A stretch of DNA of 64,000 nucleotides from positions 1-64,000 of the forward strand of contig JAFQTD010000016.1 in NCBI GenBank assembly GCA_017409215.1, read 5' to 3'. Shown here in pieces: positions 1-9,248 of this stretch. The notes beneath the pieces are model-generated. The model worked only from the letters and a program-made list of their open reading frames with translations, did no database searches and was not told the origin of the DNA. The translations under genes were made by a program, and so were the position numbers. The stretch is from Alphaproteobacteria bacterium (GTDB taxonomy: Bacteria; Pseudomonadota; Alphaproteobacteria; Rs-D84). The number at the start of each line of letters is the position of its first letter. The first letter of the stretch is position 1.

Positions 1-399
1 ACCGGTTCAATCCCAGATGGTTTATTCGCGGGTATATCTGGCGCACCAGCAAGTAATATGTTCTTCGGCACCTTTTATGGTTGCAGTGGTTTGACATCAA
101 TCCCAGAAAACCTGTTTGCGGGTATATCTGGCGCACCAGCAAATTATATGTTCTACCAAACCTTTTATAATTGCAGTGGTTTGACATCAATCCCTGAAAA
201 CATGTTTGGTAATATTTCTGGTACGGCAAGGAATAATATGTTCTACCGAACATTCTATAACTGTACATCCTTAACCGGTCCATCTGCGCGTATAAATGGA
301 CAATACCTGTATGAAATCTGGTATGCTGACCTGTGGGCTACATACAAAGGGTGTACAGGATTGTCAGATTATGCCAACATCCCAAGTGATTGGAAATAA
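1..399 (+). CDS. Surface leucine-rich-repeat protein (BspA type), 3' part only
   Basis: The reading frame is open from the first base, so the 5' end lies outside the window. The visible 132 residues are 30-residue repeats with the pattern LTSIPENLF-AGISGAP-MFY-TFYNCSG, typical of BspA-like leucine-rich repeats on surface or exported proteins. Two units (28-117 and 118-207) are nearly identical in DNA, which suggests recent duplication. The last residues (YKGCTGLSDYANIPSDWK) match the end of the protein at 50781-51860, so the two are paralogues with a shared C-terminal cap. LRR proteins of this type often mediate adhesion or host contact; that role is inferred. A hairpin terminator follows at 441. 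Confidence 0.8.
   Translation, partial: TGSIPDGLFAGISGAPASNMFFGTFYGCSGLTSIPENLFAGISGAPANYMFYQTFYNCSGLTSIPENMFGNISGTARNNMFYRTFYNCTSLTGPSARINGQYLYEIWYADLWATYKGCTGLSDYANIPSDWK
28..207 (+). repeat. Two 90-bp tandem repeat units inside the LRR gene
   Basis: Positions 28-117 and 118-207 share long identical blocks and each encode one 30-residue LRR. A third, more diverged unit starts at 208. Confidence 0.8.
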
Positions 400-440
400 T
401 CACGACTGCAACACCAGTTTCTGTGTCTGTGCACAGAAAA

Positions 441-476
441 AAACACCGGCACCAGTCTTCCCCGCCGGTGTTTTTA
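441..476 (+). terminator. Intrinsic terminator of the LRR gene
   Basis: A 9-bp stem (442-450 with 464-472) is followed by a T-run (471-475). It lies about 40 bases after the stop codon at 397. Confidence 0.8.
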
Positions 477-594
477 TTGTCCCTGCGGGGCAATGGATTC
501 CCGCCTGGAATCACCCACAAAAATTTGTAATTTTTGCGGGGCCCGATATGCGGGTATGACGAATAGAGGGGGTGGGGATGGGATAAGTTTTTTA

Positions 595-624
595 ATGACT
601 TTTCTGGAAAAATTAGTTATAATA
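595..624 (+). promoter_or_regulatory. Likely sigma70-type promoter of the small membrane protein
   Basis: ATGACT (595-600) and a perfect TATAAT (619-624) are 18 bp apart. The next start codon, with a GGAGAG ribosome site, is at 652. Confidence 0.5.
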
Positions 625-651
625 AGTGTGTATAAAAAATGGAGAGAAAAA

Positions 652-897
652 ATGTTAGACAGATGGTTAAATGTTTTGGCTAAAAATTTAGGCTATACAA
701 TCGTTATGATTATTGCGGTTGTGTTATTTGTGTATTTTTCAGATGGATTGATTTCAGGCTTGATTGCGGCAGTGTCGGCAATGCTGGCGTACACTTGTGG
801 GGTTGCATTGTATCGCGAATATAAAAATACCCCAGCTGTTAAAACAGTTAATGCAAAGCCTGTAAAAAAGACAAACAAACCAAGAAAAAAGAAATAA
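652..897 (+). CDS. Small membrane protein with a basic tail
   Basis: This 81-residue protein is of no recognised family. An upstream in-frame extension to 493 exists, but the ATG at 652 is preceded by GGAGAG at good spacing and by a promoter-like sequence, so that start is preferred. Residues of about 15-32 and 34-52 are hydrophobic and suggest two membrane segments. The last 25 residues are rich in lysine, so the tail is probably cytoplasmic. A bidirectional hairpin separates it from the convergent fabI gene. Function unknown. Confidence 0.6.
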   Translation: MLDRWLNVLAKNLGYTIVMIIAVVLFVYFSDGLISGLIAAVSAMLAYTCGVALYREYKNTPAVKTVNAKPVKKTNKPRKKK

Positions 898-899
898 TA

Positions 900-922
900 A
901 AACCGCCGTTTGGCGGTTCTTT
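900..922. terminator. Bidirectional terminator between the small membrane protein gene and fabI
   Basis: AACCGCC (901-907) pairs with GGCGGTT (912-918). T-rich sequence follows on the plus strand and A-rich sequence precedes it. It serves two convergent genes. Confidence 0.75.
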
Positions 923-929
923 CTTTTAA

Positions 930-1736
930 TTAATCCAGATTTTTCAGCAAAATGTCTTTTAATTCATTTGGCAACATACCAGTCGTCGAATAACCACAAT
1001 CAACATGATGAATTTCGCCGGTGACACCACTGGATAAATCACTGAACAAATATAGCGCAGCACCAGATACATCGTCCAATGTCATATTACGACGCAATGG
1101 GGTCGTGTCTGCATTCAGGCGCAACATTGCCTTGAATCCACCAACACCACTGGATGCCAAGGTCATAATTGGACCAGCACTAATCGCATTAACACGAATG
1201 CCATCGCGACCAAAATCAGATGCCAGATAGCGAACACTGCTGTCCAATGCAGACTTTGCAACACCCATAACGTTATAATTCGGGACAGACTTTTCGCCAC
1301 CATAATAGGTCAAGGTTATAATACTGCCACCGTCTGACATCAATTTAGATGCACGACGCGCAATATCAACCAATGAATAAACAGATACATCCATTGTGTT
1401 CTTGAAATTATCGCGCGATGTGTCCGCATAACGACCAGTTAATTCATTCTTGTCAGAAAATGCAATCGCGTGCAATACACCGTCAAGGCGACCCCACTTT
1501 TCTTGGATTGCGTTGAACAAATCATCCATCTGGGCATCGTTTTGAACATTGCATTCCTGAACAAATTCTGCACCAATTGATTCCGCCAATGGACGAACAC
1601 GCTTTTCCAATGCAGGCATTGCATAAGGCATCGCAATTTGCGCCCCAGCCGCGGCCGCACGCTGTGCAATCGCCCATGCCATCGACCAATCGTTGGCAAC
1701 ACCTGTAATTAATATCTTTTTTCCCGATAATAACAT
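930..1736 (-). CDS. fabI: Enoyl-[acyl-carrier-protein] reductase (NADH)
   Basis: FabI performs the last reduction of each fatty-acid elongation cycle, turning trans-2-enoyl-ACP into acyl-ACP in the cytosol. The 268 residues show the SDR Rossmann start ITGVANDWSMAWAIA, where FabI has the distinctive GIAN/SIAWGIA form. The active-site pair is Y154 and K161 in YNVMGVAK, and a second tyrosine lies in TYYGG (144-145), as in the triclosan-binding site of known FabI enzymes. The usual FabI tail GEIHHVDCGYS is present. The start has an AAGGAAAG ribosome site. It stands alone, about 80 bases after the antiporter gene on the same strand. Confidence 0.95.
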   Translation of the reverse strand: MLLSGKKILITGVANDWSMAWAIAQRAAAAGAQIAMPYAMPALEKRVRPLAESIGAEFVQECNVQNDAQMDDLFNAIQEKWGRLDGVLHAIAFSDKNELTGRYADTSRDNFKNTMDVSVYSLVDIARRASKLMSDGGSIITLTYYGGEKSVPNYNVMGVAKSALDSSVRYLASDFGRDGIRVNAISAGPIMTLASSGVGGFKAMLRLNADTTPLRRNMTLDDVSGAALYLFSDLSSGVTGEIHHVDCGYSTTGMLPNELKDILLKNLD

Positions 1737-1817
1737 TTATACTTTCCTTTTTATTTTTCTGTATTGGACATCTGATAACATAGCACTGAAATATGAAGCG
1801 CGCAATAATAAACAGAC

Positions 1818-3527
1818 CTAGTCGTATTTGTCAGATATTACAGTCGATAGCGATTGATAATTGTTCGCACGCATATCAGATAATAAATCTGAAACAGACT
1901 GGTTTGATATGCCAAGCTGTTTTAAAACCTGGGACCCCAGCAGAAATGAGGACTCTATAGTTTCGGGCAAAGAATAACTTATCTTTTCCGCCAGCAACAT
2001 TTGTGTATCCGCCAGATTTCGCGCACGTGCAAAAATCTTGATACGTTTTGATATGGACTTGATTGTTAGTATCGTTTTGCGCGCAGTTGTTGCATTATCC
2101 AACGCAACCGCAATTGCCCGCGTATTGCGTGCATTAACACCAAATTCAATCAAAACACTGCGGTCTGTTGTGTCACCATATACAACATTAAATCCTTGTT
2201 CGCGCCCCATCATAACCGCATTGACATCTAAATCAATCGCAACATACGGTATATTCTGAGAATCCAGCATTTGACATATTATCTGACCAACACGTCCAAA
2301 ACCACATACGACAACAACTGGCTTTACCTTGTTATCAATAACATCAAACGCATGCGCATTGCGTTGTGGAAACAACTTGCCACGACGCTGTAAATAATCA
2401 TACAGACACAGCAATAAAGGCGTCAACATCATAGAAATTATTATTATCGCAGTTAAAACTTCTTCGTGTCCAGATGAAATAACCCGAATGCCACTGGTCT
2501 TCATTGTTTGCAACATTAACAAGGCAAATTCACTGCCCTGCGATAAAATCAGCGCAATCATCACCGCATTTGGAACAGATATCCCGCGAACGCGCGCAAC
2601 TATATACACTGCAAAAAGCTTTAATGCCATAAAACCAATAACACCAAATAAGACAATATACCAATTTTGCCCCAAAACTGATAAATTAAGCCCCATCCCA
2701 AGCGCAATAAAGAAAAACGCCATAAAAAGTGTGTAATACGGTGATATCTGAGACGAAATTTGATGTCTGTAAATCGTTTCGGACATTAGCATACCTGCCA
2801 AGAATGCACCCAGCCCAATCGGCAAGCCCATTAAGTCTAATAAAATCGCCCAGATTACTATGTTTAATATAATCGCTAGTAAAAAAGCCTCTTGGGATTT
2901 TAGTTTAGAAACCATACGCAATATCGGGGTCATCACAAATCGACCAATCAGTATAACCGATAAAATCAATGTGGCAGATATAACAACAATATCAATAATA
3001 CTGGCCCCCAGACTAAACGAATGACCAGTTAAAGCCGGCAACATCGCCAACAGCGGAATAGATAATAAATCTTGAAATAAGAGTATAGAAAAAGTCTGAC
3101 GACCCATAACCGTATTTAATTGATTGCGTTCGGTCATTAATTGTATGTCTGTACTGGTGCTGGACATAGATAACAACATCGCAACCATAACACAGCCAAG
3201 TATAGACCAATGGGTTATGCCAAATAATATCGGAAACAGCATAACAACAACCATCATAACTTGGGCGGCCCCAAATCCAAATATGGTATGACGCATATGC
3301 CATAACCGCTTTATATTTATCTCTAGCCCGATGTTGAACCATAAAAATAAAACACCAAGATTGCCCAAAAGTTGCCAGGTTTCATTTAACTCGAAAAAAT
3401 TGAATACGTGTGGCCCAGATAAAACACCCGCAATCAAAAATGCAACCAGCACACCAATCTTTGCCATGCGCAGAAAGTATACCGAAACAAATAATATTGA
3501 AAAAAAGGCAAGTATTGATAATGACAT
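1818..3527 (-). CDS. Monovalent cation:proton antiporter, CPA2 family (KefB/KefC type)
   Basis: This 569-residue protein has about 12 membrane segments over residues 1-380, then a cytosolic RCK/TrkA-N domain that starts at VVVVCGFGRVGQIICQML (a GxGxxG nucleotide-binding loop) and runs to about residue 520. CPA2 proteins of this layout exchange K+ or Na+ for H+ across the inner membrane, gated through the RCK domain. E. coli KefB and KefC are about 600-620 residues, so the C-terminal tail here is short. No KefF/KefG ancillary gene is adjacent. Ion specificity cannot be read from the sequence. Confidence 0.88.
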   Translation of the reverse strand: MSLSILAFFSILFVSVYFLRMAKIGVLVAFLIAGVLSGPHVFNFFELNETWQLLGNLGVLFLWFNIGLEINIKRLWHMRHTIFGFGAAQVMMVVVMLFPILFGITHWSILGCVMVAMLLSMSSTSTDIQLMTERNQLNTVMGRQTFSILLFQDLLSIPLLAMLPALTGHSFSLGASIIDIVVISATLILSVILIGRFVMTPILRMVSKLKSQEAFLLAIILNIVIWAILLDLMGLPIGLGAFLAGMLMSETIYRHQISSQISPYYTLFMAFFFIALGMGLNLSVLGQNWYIVLFGVIGFMALKLFAVYIVARVRGISVPNAVMIALILSQGSEFALLMLQTMKTSGIRVISSGHEEVLTAIIIISMMLTPLLLCLYDYLQRRGKLFPQRNAHAFDVIDNKVKPVVVVCGFGRVGQIICQMLDSQNIPYVAIDLDVNAVMMGREQGFNVVYGDTTDRSVLIEFGVNARNTRAIAVALDNATTARKTILTIKSISKRIKIFARARNLADTQMLLAEKISYSLPETIESSFLLGSQVLKQLGISNQSVSDLLSDMRANNYQSLSTVISDKYD

Positions 3528-3555
3528 ATTCTCTCTCTGTGTTATCTATATACTA

Positions 3556-4380
3556 CTATAACAAATTTTCTGCCAGTAATGCAAATGTTTCTGGTGATAA
3601 ATTCTCGGCCCGTTCGGTACCGGTCAAACCAAACTGTTGCCAGTCTGTGTTTGGAATTATCGCACGTATCATTTTTCTGCGCTGGCCAAACAGGCGCGCG
3701 GTTAGTTGCTCTATATTCAACAGGTTTGATATTTTCTTTATCTTGTCAGGATTTGGCACAATTTGAACAACCGCACTTTGTACCTTTGGTCGGGGGAAAA
3801 ATGCAGTGTTGGGAACATCAAATAAAATTTTTGCATCGGCAATTAATGAAGTCAAAACAGACAAACGACCATACGATTTATCATTTGGGGTGGCAACGAT
3901 ACGATTGGCAACCTCGCGCTGAAACATTAGTGTTAGGGACTTTATCTGTTCGCCAGATGCAATCTTGTGCAGCCAACCGATTAATAATTCAGTGCCAACA
4001 TTATATGGCAAATTCGAACATATCGCATATTCGGACAACCCAAATTCAGAAACATTCACACGCAATGCATCAGCGTATATAACCGACAAACGACCATCAG
4101 ATGCATCGATTATTTCTGACAATATTGGCGCAGTCGTTTTGTCTTTTTCAATCGCAATCACACGTGGCGCACCCGCCATTAATAACGCGCGTGTTAAGCC
4201 GGCGGGACCGGGACCCACCTCTATAACAGGGGTGGATTCAATATCAGGAACACTGCGTGCAATGCGACCTGTTAAGTTCAAATCAAACAAAAAATTTTGC
4301 CCAAATTGCTTTTTAGGCTCTAGCCCATGTGCACGCATCATCGCAGATACAGGTGGCAAAGATGAAACGCGGTCTGTCAT
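3556..4380 (-). CDS. rsmA: 16S rRNA (adenine1518/1519-N6) dimethyltransferase
   Basis: RsmA (KsgA) dimethylates two adjacent adenines in helix 45 of 16S rRNA during 30S assembly. The 274-residue protein has the family's GQNFLFDLNLTGRIA opening, the SAM-binding loop VIEVGPGPAGLTRALL and the catalytic motif NLPYNVGTELL. Length is normal. Its start overlaps the recR stop by four bases (ATGA), so the two are translationally coupled with recR first. Confidence 0.95.
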   Translation of the reverse strand: MTDRVSSLPPVSAMMRAHGLEPKKQFGQNFLFDLNLTGRIARSVPDIESTPVIEVGPGPAGLTRALLMAGAPRVIAIEKDKTTAPILSEIIDASDGRLSVIYADALRVNVSEFGLSEYAICSNLPYNVGTELLIGWLHKIASGEQIKSLTLMFQREVANRIVATPNDKSYGRLSVLTSLIADAKILFDVPNTAFFPRPKVQSAVVQIVPNPDKIKKISNLLNIEQLTARLFGQRRKMIRAIIPNTDWQQFGLTGTERAENLSPETFALLAENLL

Positions 4381-4979
4381 AGTGCCTTGCGCCCCCCAAA
4401 CGCCAATGTCAATGTACCGTCATCCAGATAATCTAAATCCCCACCCAGTGGCACGCCAGAGGCAAGTTCCGTAAAGCAAACCCCGTCAATATCGCCAATA
4501 ACAGACATTATGTAATGCTGGGTAGTTTTGCCTTCGACTGTGTTGGGTAATGCAAAGATTATTTCTGTGATGCCTTCTGATTGAATACGTTGCGGTATTT
4601 GTGAAACATTCAGGTCCTGGGGCAAAATACCAGATGCGCCAGACAGCAACCCGCCAATAATATGATAGCGCCCACGAAAGACAGATGACTTTTCCAGAAC
4701 CCAAACGTCCGACAAATCGCGAACAATACATAACTGACCATTGGCGCGCCCGGAATCACGACAAAATTCACAAGATGAATGTTGACGGTCTGTCAAAATA
4801 CCACAACATGGGCATGGCGAAATGTTTTCAATTGCATCCGTTATCGCATTTGCCAGCGCAATACCACGACCAGTCTTGTCCTGCAACAGTGCCAGCGCAA
4901 TACGCTGCCCCCCACGTGAACCAACACGCGGTAATTTTGCAAATAATTTTATTAACTTTTCGATTTTTGGATTCATCAT
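4377..4979 (-). CDS. recR: Recombination mediator protein RecR
   Basis: RecR acts with RecO (and RecF) to load RecA on gapped single-stranded DNA. The 200 residues show the N-terminal helix-hairpin-helix region (LPRVGSRGGQRIALALL), the four-cysteine zinc motif CPCC-x11-CEFC, and a TOPRIM domain with the LREDLSDVWVLEK-like block and LSGASGILPQDL. It is the first gene of a two-gene unit with rsmA. A dnaX gene, a frequent recR neighbour, is not in the window. Confidence 0.95.
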   Translation of the reverse strand: MMNPKIEKLIKLFAKLPRVGSRGGQRIALALLQDKTGRGIALANAITDAIENISPCPCCGILTDRQHSSCEFCRDSGRANGQLCIVRDLSDVWVLEKSSVFRGRYHIIGGLLSGASGILPQDLNVSQIPQRIQSEGITEIIFALPNTVEGKTTQHYIMSVIGDIDGVCFTELASGVPLGGDLDYLDDGTLTLAFGGRKAL

Positions 4980-4991
4980 CGTTATAAAATA

Positions 4992-6206
4992 CTAGTGAAA
5001 AACATAACTGTCAATACCATTTGCCGTTGCAGACGATTTTAGATTTTGGGCCGCAGATTCACCGAGGCCATATACGCGAACGCGGTATAACCCAGTCCCC
5101 GTCGGTTCAATAATCGCATTTACCCCCAATTTGTTAAGAACATTGGCGACCTGATTGCGTGCCGCACCCTTGGACGAAAATGCGCCAAATTGTACCCCTG
5201 CCCCGCCTTTGACCACTGCAGATTGTTGTGGCGCGGTTTTTTGCGCAGAATATTTTGGTGCAGCCGCAGTGGTTGCAGCATTGTATGCAGACGCAAATGT
5301 GTTTGGCGCATCATAGCTGTCATTTGCAACAGGCGCAACTGTCTTGGTAGGCTCTGTGGTTTGTACGGGCGGGACATAGGTGTTATTAACAATTCCCCCA
5401 GCCCCAGATTGCAACATAGAAAAACCCTTGGTCAGCATTTGCGCAGCAATATTTGCGCGAACATCTTTGTTTTCAGCACCCAATACAACAGACATTAGAC
5501 GATGACCATTGCGATGCGCAGTCGCAACCAGCGAATATTTCGATTTCTTGGTATAGCCGGTCTTCATACCATCGCAGCCGTTGTATGACGATAACAAACG
5601 GTTGCCATTTGTATAAGTCTTGCCATTATATGTCCATGATTTAATGCCAAAAAAATGCCAATACTGGGGAAAATGCTTGTACACAGCCATCGATAACAAC
5701 GCGATATCACGTGCAGTTGACATATGGTCATCATTCGGCAGACCAGATGAATTTTCAAAATTAGTCTTGTTTAGTCCGATTTCACGCGCGACACGTGTCA
5801 TCAAGTCCGCAAATGATTCTTCTTGGCCACCTTTTAGATTTTCCGCCAATACGCGCGCAACATCGTTTGCACTGTATACAGCAACCGCCTTTATCGCGTC
5901 TTCGACACGAATTTTAGAACCAGCAGATAATCCAAGCTTTACAGGTTCTGCATTCGCGGCGGATTTAGACACAATTAAATAATCATCCAATGACAGGCGA
6001 CCATGTTCCAACGCATCAAAAGTTAAGTACAGGGTCATAATCTTGGTAAGACTGGCCGGATAATTTAATTCGTTGGCGTTTTCTTGGTATAATACGCGCC
6101 CTGTATCCATATCCGCAACCAAGGCCGCACGATACTGCGCAGCGGTTGCACAGGCCATACTAAGGCACATGTATAATGTGCTAAAAAAGAAAAACATTCT
6201 TCTCAT
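4992..6206 (-). CDS. D-alanyl-D-alanine carboxypeptidase (PBP5/6 type) with SPOR domain
   Basis: This low-molecular-weight penicillin-binding protein trims the terminal D-alanine from peptidoglycan stem peptides in the periplasm. A signal peptide occupies about residues 1-23. The three active-site motifs are SLTK (52-55), SAN (112-114) and KTG (215-217). After an alanine- and threonine-rich linker (about 280-330) the last 75 residues form a SPOR domain (GVQFGAFSSKGAARNQV and YRVRVYGLG), which binds denuded glycan strands at division septa. The SPOR fusion is common in alphaproteobacteria. It lies 12 bases upstream of recR on the same strand and may be cotranscribed with it. Confidence 0.93.
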   Translation of the reverse strand: MRRMFFFFSTLYMCLSMACATAAQYRAALVADMDTGRVLYQENANELNYPASLTKIMTLYLTFDALEHGRLSLDDYLIVSKSAANAEPVKLGLSAGSKIRVEDAIKAVAVYSANDVARVLAENLKGGQEESFADLMTRVAREIGLNKTNFENSSGLPNDDHMSTARDIALLSMAVYKHFPQYWHFFGIKSWTYNGKTYTNGNRLLSSYNGCDGMKTGYTKKSKYSLVATAHRNGHRLMSVVLGAENKDVRANIAAQMLTKGFSMLQSGAGGIVNNTYVPPVQTTEPTKTVAPVANDSYDAPNTFASAYNAATTAAAPKYSAQKTAPQQSAVVKGGAGVQFGAFSSKGAARNQVANVLNKLGVNAIIEPTGTGLYRVRVYGLGESAAQNLKSSATANGIDSYVFH

Positions 6207-6313
6207 AATCAGAATATTAGAAAAAAATGCGCCACTTGGTCAACAGGTAAAATAAATATTGCAACTTGAAAAAAGAAAAAAATTTTTTAACAATCGTGAA
6301 CAAAGGATGTGTT

Positions 6314-6880
6314 ATGAAACAAAAGCCTGTGATTTGCGCGATTGTCGCAGTTGGTCCAGAAAACGTTATTGGGCGCGATAAGGTTATGCCATGGCATTGC
6401 CCAGATGATTTAAAGCACTTTAGAAAAATAACAATGGGATACCCCTGTTTATTTGGCAGAAAAACATTTGAAGGAATGGGCAAACAACCATTGGACGGCA
6501 GAATAAACCTGATATGCAGTTCAAAAAAACAAGAACCTGTAAATAATACAAATCTGCAATATGTTGACAGTATTGAATCTGCGATTGCCCAATCCCAGCA
6601 CTGGGATAAGATATTTATTTGTGGCGGGGCACAGATTTATAAATACGCATTAGATATGGATTTAATCGATGTGTTCTATCTGACAAAAATTAAAAACGCA
6701 GAACTGCAACAACAAGTCCTGCAAAATCCGAAAAAATATACGTACTTTCCTGTGAATGTCGATACTTTCTTTACACCTGAAAAATGGACAAAGCAAGAAA
6801 TCATATATCAAGATTTAAAACAAAACAAAAAGTCCGCCTGTGACGCAACCTTTCTGATGTTCACCAGGCGAACCATATAA
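6314..6880 (+). CDS. folA: Dihydrofolate reductase
   Basis: DHFR reduces dihydrofolate to tetrahydrofolate with NADPH. The 188-residue protein has the family motifs ENVIGRDKVMPWHCPDDLK (Met20-loop region; an aspartate pair follows the Trp), GRKTFEGMG and IFICGGAQIYKYAL. An in-frame start at 6266 exists, but ATG 6314 has an AAAGGA ribosome site 7 bases upstream and gives the normal N-terminus. The C-terminal third has an insert (residues about 135-165) compared with short bacterial DHFRs. No thyA is adjacent. Confidence 0.9.
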   Translation: MKQKPVICAIVAVGPENVIGRDKVMPWHCPDDLKHFRKITMGYPCLFGRKTFEGMGKQPLDGRINLICSSKKQEPVNNTNLQYVDSIESAIAQSQHWDKIFICGGAQIYKYALDMDLIDVFYLTKIKNAELQQQVLQNPKKYTYFPVNVDTFFTPEKWTKQEIIYQDLKQNKKSACDATFLMFTRRTI

Positions 6881-6906
6881 TCTGGACTTTAACAGCCAAT
6901 ACGACA

Positions 6907-8100
6907 TCATAAAGGCTCGATGGTACCGATGGATTTGCCTTCTACTTTTATCATAGCGTTCATCATAATCTCTAACTCTTCAGGCGTCAGGTTTTTTAAT
7001 AAAACAGTATCAAGGTCACTTCTGTTCACACCTTTTTCCCGCATTTCGGCCTTAACATTTTTTGCATATCTCACAGGATCATTAGCACCGTCCCCCTTTG
7101 GTGCGTATGTTTTAATTGCATTATATATATCTTGGTTAGCATATGTATCGGTTTTTAGCAGCCAACGCATTGCTTCCCAGCCCTCTTCCCTTGTTGCAAA
7201 CACAGAGAACCCACCGCTTCCTGCAACGCAAACACGACCACATTCGAATGGAGACTTCCGTAGGTTACCCGGATTATTATTACGCCAATTTGGATTTCCT
7301 TTGAAATGTATTTTTTTTGCATCCAAATACTTAACCCTATAACCATCCCTGTTGTGTAGGTTACATTTCACGTATGTTCCGTTTTCTACAGCATCTATAC
7401 CCCCCCAATTCTGACAGGATCTGGGCGGAGTTTCATTATTAGTTTCATACCATTGTGTAATCATTGATTTGGGCGTTCCATACCAGGTTTCCTCGCCCTG
7501 CGACGAAGGCACAGTCTGGTGGGGCTGCGAAGAGGAATTATTCGATGTATCAGCATTAGGCGTTTCAACGGGGGTGTTATCAGGCGTTTCAACGGGGGTG
7601 TTATCAGGCGTTTCAACCGGTGTGTTATCAGGCGTTTCAACGGGGGCAACAACAACTTGGTCCACCTCTACATTTGGTGCAGGATGTTCAACCCCGTAAT
7701 ATGACTGCAATTCAGTTGCAAAAGCTTTGCAATAATTACGCGCTGTTTTTTCGTTAATCCTTTCTTTGTTCAAGCCTGCTTCAATTGCGACTGAAAAAAC
7801 ACCCTTGCAAAAATCGGCCACACATCCGGAATTAATAAGCAAATTAGGGTCATTTTCAATACAATCATTAAAATCTGAAATCGCCATAACAATTACCTGA
7901 TTGAAAATATTTTCGATATAATCTGGCATCGAACCAAATGTATCAACCCATAAACTGGGTGCAGAAATAGTAAAAAATTTATCGATTTTTTCCTGAACAT
8001 ATCGGGCCTCTAATAAAATACTGTCAGACGAACCAGCGCATACAATATGCGTATCCAATACCGCAATACATCCAAATAAGAAACTGTATATTTTTTTCAT
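6907..8100 (-). CDS. Exported protein with PVETPDNT repeats and an NPGNLR-type (phage lysozyme-like) C-terminal domain
   Basis: A 397-residue protein with a signal peptide (about 1-22). Residues 30-150 form a cysteine-bearing helical region. Four near-identical copies of PVETPDNT (about 152-183) make a proline/threonine linker. The C-terminal 130 residues begin NNNPGNLR and contain FSVFATREEGWEAM and TYAPKGDGANDPVRYAKNV. That combination is known from phage virion-associated and secretion-system proteins thought to act on peptidoglycan, and is recognised here by motif only. It ends in LTPEELEIMMNAMIKVEGK. It is the second gene after an exported helical protein on the same strand. Enzymatic activity is inferred. 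Confidence 0.6.
   Translation of the reverse strand: MKKIYSFLFGCIAVLDTHIVCAGSSDSILLEARYVQEKIDKFFTISAPSLWVDTFGSMPDYIENIFNQVIVMAISDFNDCIENDPNLLINSGCVADFCKGVFSVAIEAGLNKERINEKTARNYCKAFATELQSYYGVEHPAPNVEVDQVVVAPVETPDNTPVETPDNTPVETPDNTPVETPNADTSNNSSSQPHQTVPSSQGEETWYGTPKSMITQWYETNNETPPRSCQNWGGIDAVENGTYVKCNLHNRDGYRVKYLDAKKIHFKGNPNWRNNNPGNLRKSPFECGRVCVAGSGGFSVFATREEGWEAMRWLLKTDTYANQDIYNAIKTYAPKGDGANDPVRYAKNVKAEMREKGVNRSDLDTVLLKNLTPEELEIMMNAMIKVEGKSIGTIEPL
7559..7646 (-). repeat. 24-bp tandem repeats (four copies) encoding PVETPDNT
   Basis: Units begin at 7559, 7583, 7607 and 7631. The first two are identical; the others differ by a few bases. Length is a multiple of three, so copy-number change keeps the frame. 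Confidence 0.85.
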
Positions 8101-8137
8101 TTTTTCAATCCTGTGTCGCCCAATATAAGGGCGTATA

Positions 8138-9121
8138 TTATTTTAAAAGCGCAGTGCACTTTTCTGACACCTGTGCCACCTTTTTTATCGCGGATATCTG
8201 GCGTGCGTTAAATACCGTTGCCGTCACAGACGCAGCCGCCGCACCAGCCGACAATACGTTTGATGCAGTATTTAGATTTTTTTCCTTTTGCTTGCCAGAT
8301 TCGGTATCATCTTCGCGAATCTTCTTGCTGTTGGCAGAAATGCTGGTCGCGGTTCCGACACCGCCCAACCCCGCGCCAACCGCCGAAGATACCATTGCCC
8401 CCCGACCACGTTTAGCAATCGCATCAACATCAACAAATTCATACTCTGAACACGCATCGTATATCTGGTCAGCCTCTGTCACATCAAGACCATTTAATTT
8501 TGCAGACAAAATCGCATTACGCAAATCTTGAACCGCTGAAACACAGGTATTTATTTGTGTTGAAATATCGTTTTTATTTACAGTCTTGCTGGCAATAACA
8601 GCGCCCGCAATATTGGTTGCTGTATTTCCCGCCAGCAATCCAGTCCGCCAATTTCCCAGCTTTTTTGATTTTTTAACCATTTCGTTTTCTGGTGCGGTTT
8701 GTGTCTGTTGCGCTTGTTTAATTGCATCAACAAATTTCTGATAATCTTTTGTCACAGCAAAATTTATATTATTTATTAGAGTATTCGCGTTAGCTGCAAA
8801 CTCTGCTTTTGTTGACAAATCCTGACCATCGCCTTGGTAAATATAATTAGTTGATGCCATATCGTCGTACAGACTTTCTATCCGTTTATCAAGTTCGGCC
8901 TTGGTCAATCCAACCGCCAATGCACCAACCCCCAACGCAGACCCAACAGATGTGACAGCAGTATTTACACCAGCCAACACCTTTAAATCATGCAGATTAT
9001 CATCAATATCAACGCACGCACGATACGTGTTTCGCAATGCAGCATCTAAATCCAGAAATTCCGCCCCATGGGCATTACATGAAATAGTGCCAAGTAATAA
9101 AAATGCAAATCTTCCTTTCAT
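8138..9121 (-). CDS. Exported, alanine/glycine-rich helical protein of unknown function
   Basis: A 327-residue protein with a signal peptide (cleavage near NAHG-AEF, residue about 19). It alternates charged helical stretches with small-residue segments that could insert in membranes: about 50-68 (VNTAVTSVGSALGVGALAVG), 160-180, 245-262 and 285-303. Cysteines recur at intervals. No family is recognised. It precedes the lysozyme-like exported protein on the same strand with a 37-base gap that contains a short hairpin. A TATTAT -10-like element lies only a few bases before the start, so the mRNA may be nearly leaderless. Confidence 0.6.
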   Translation of the reverse strand: MKGRFAFLLLGTISCNAHGAEFLDLDAALRNTYRACVDIDDNLHDLKVLAGVNTAVTSVGSALGVGALAVGLTKAELDKRIESLYDDMASTNYIYQGDGQDLSTKAEFAANANTLINNINFAVTKDYQKFVDAIKQAQQTQTAPENEMVKKSKKLGNWRTGLLAGNTATNIAGAVIASKTVNKNDISTQINTCVSAVQDLRNAILSAKLNGLDVTEADQIYDACSEYEFVDVDAIAKRGRGAMVSSAVGAGLGGVGTATSISANSKKIREDDTESGKQKEKNLNTASNVLSAGAAAASVTATVFNARQISAIKKVAQVSEKCTALLK

Positions 9122-9189
9122 ATTTCTATAATATCATATTTCATCATAATCGCACAACTAAAAAAAACATTTATACCAAAACTATACTG

Positions 9190-9217
9190 TTGACAATCGC
9201 GCTTTTTGTGTTATTAT
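9190..9217 (+). promoter_or_regulatory. Promoter of the 624-residue HCHGA protein
   Basis: TTGACA (9190-9195), a 16-bp spacer, and TATTAT (9212-9217). Transcription would start only about 25 bases before the ATG at 9249. Confidence 0.7.
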
Positions 9218-9248
9218 CGATTTGCAATATCAACTAATGGTTTTGATT

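Noticed and set aside
7559..7646. CRISPR-like array
   Set aside because: The units are contiguous 24-bp coding repeats without spacers.
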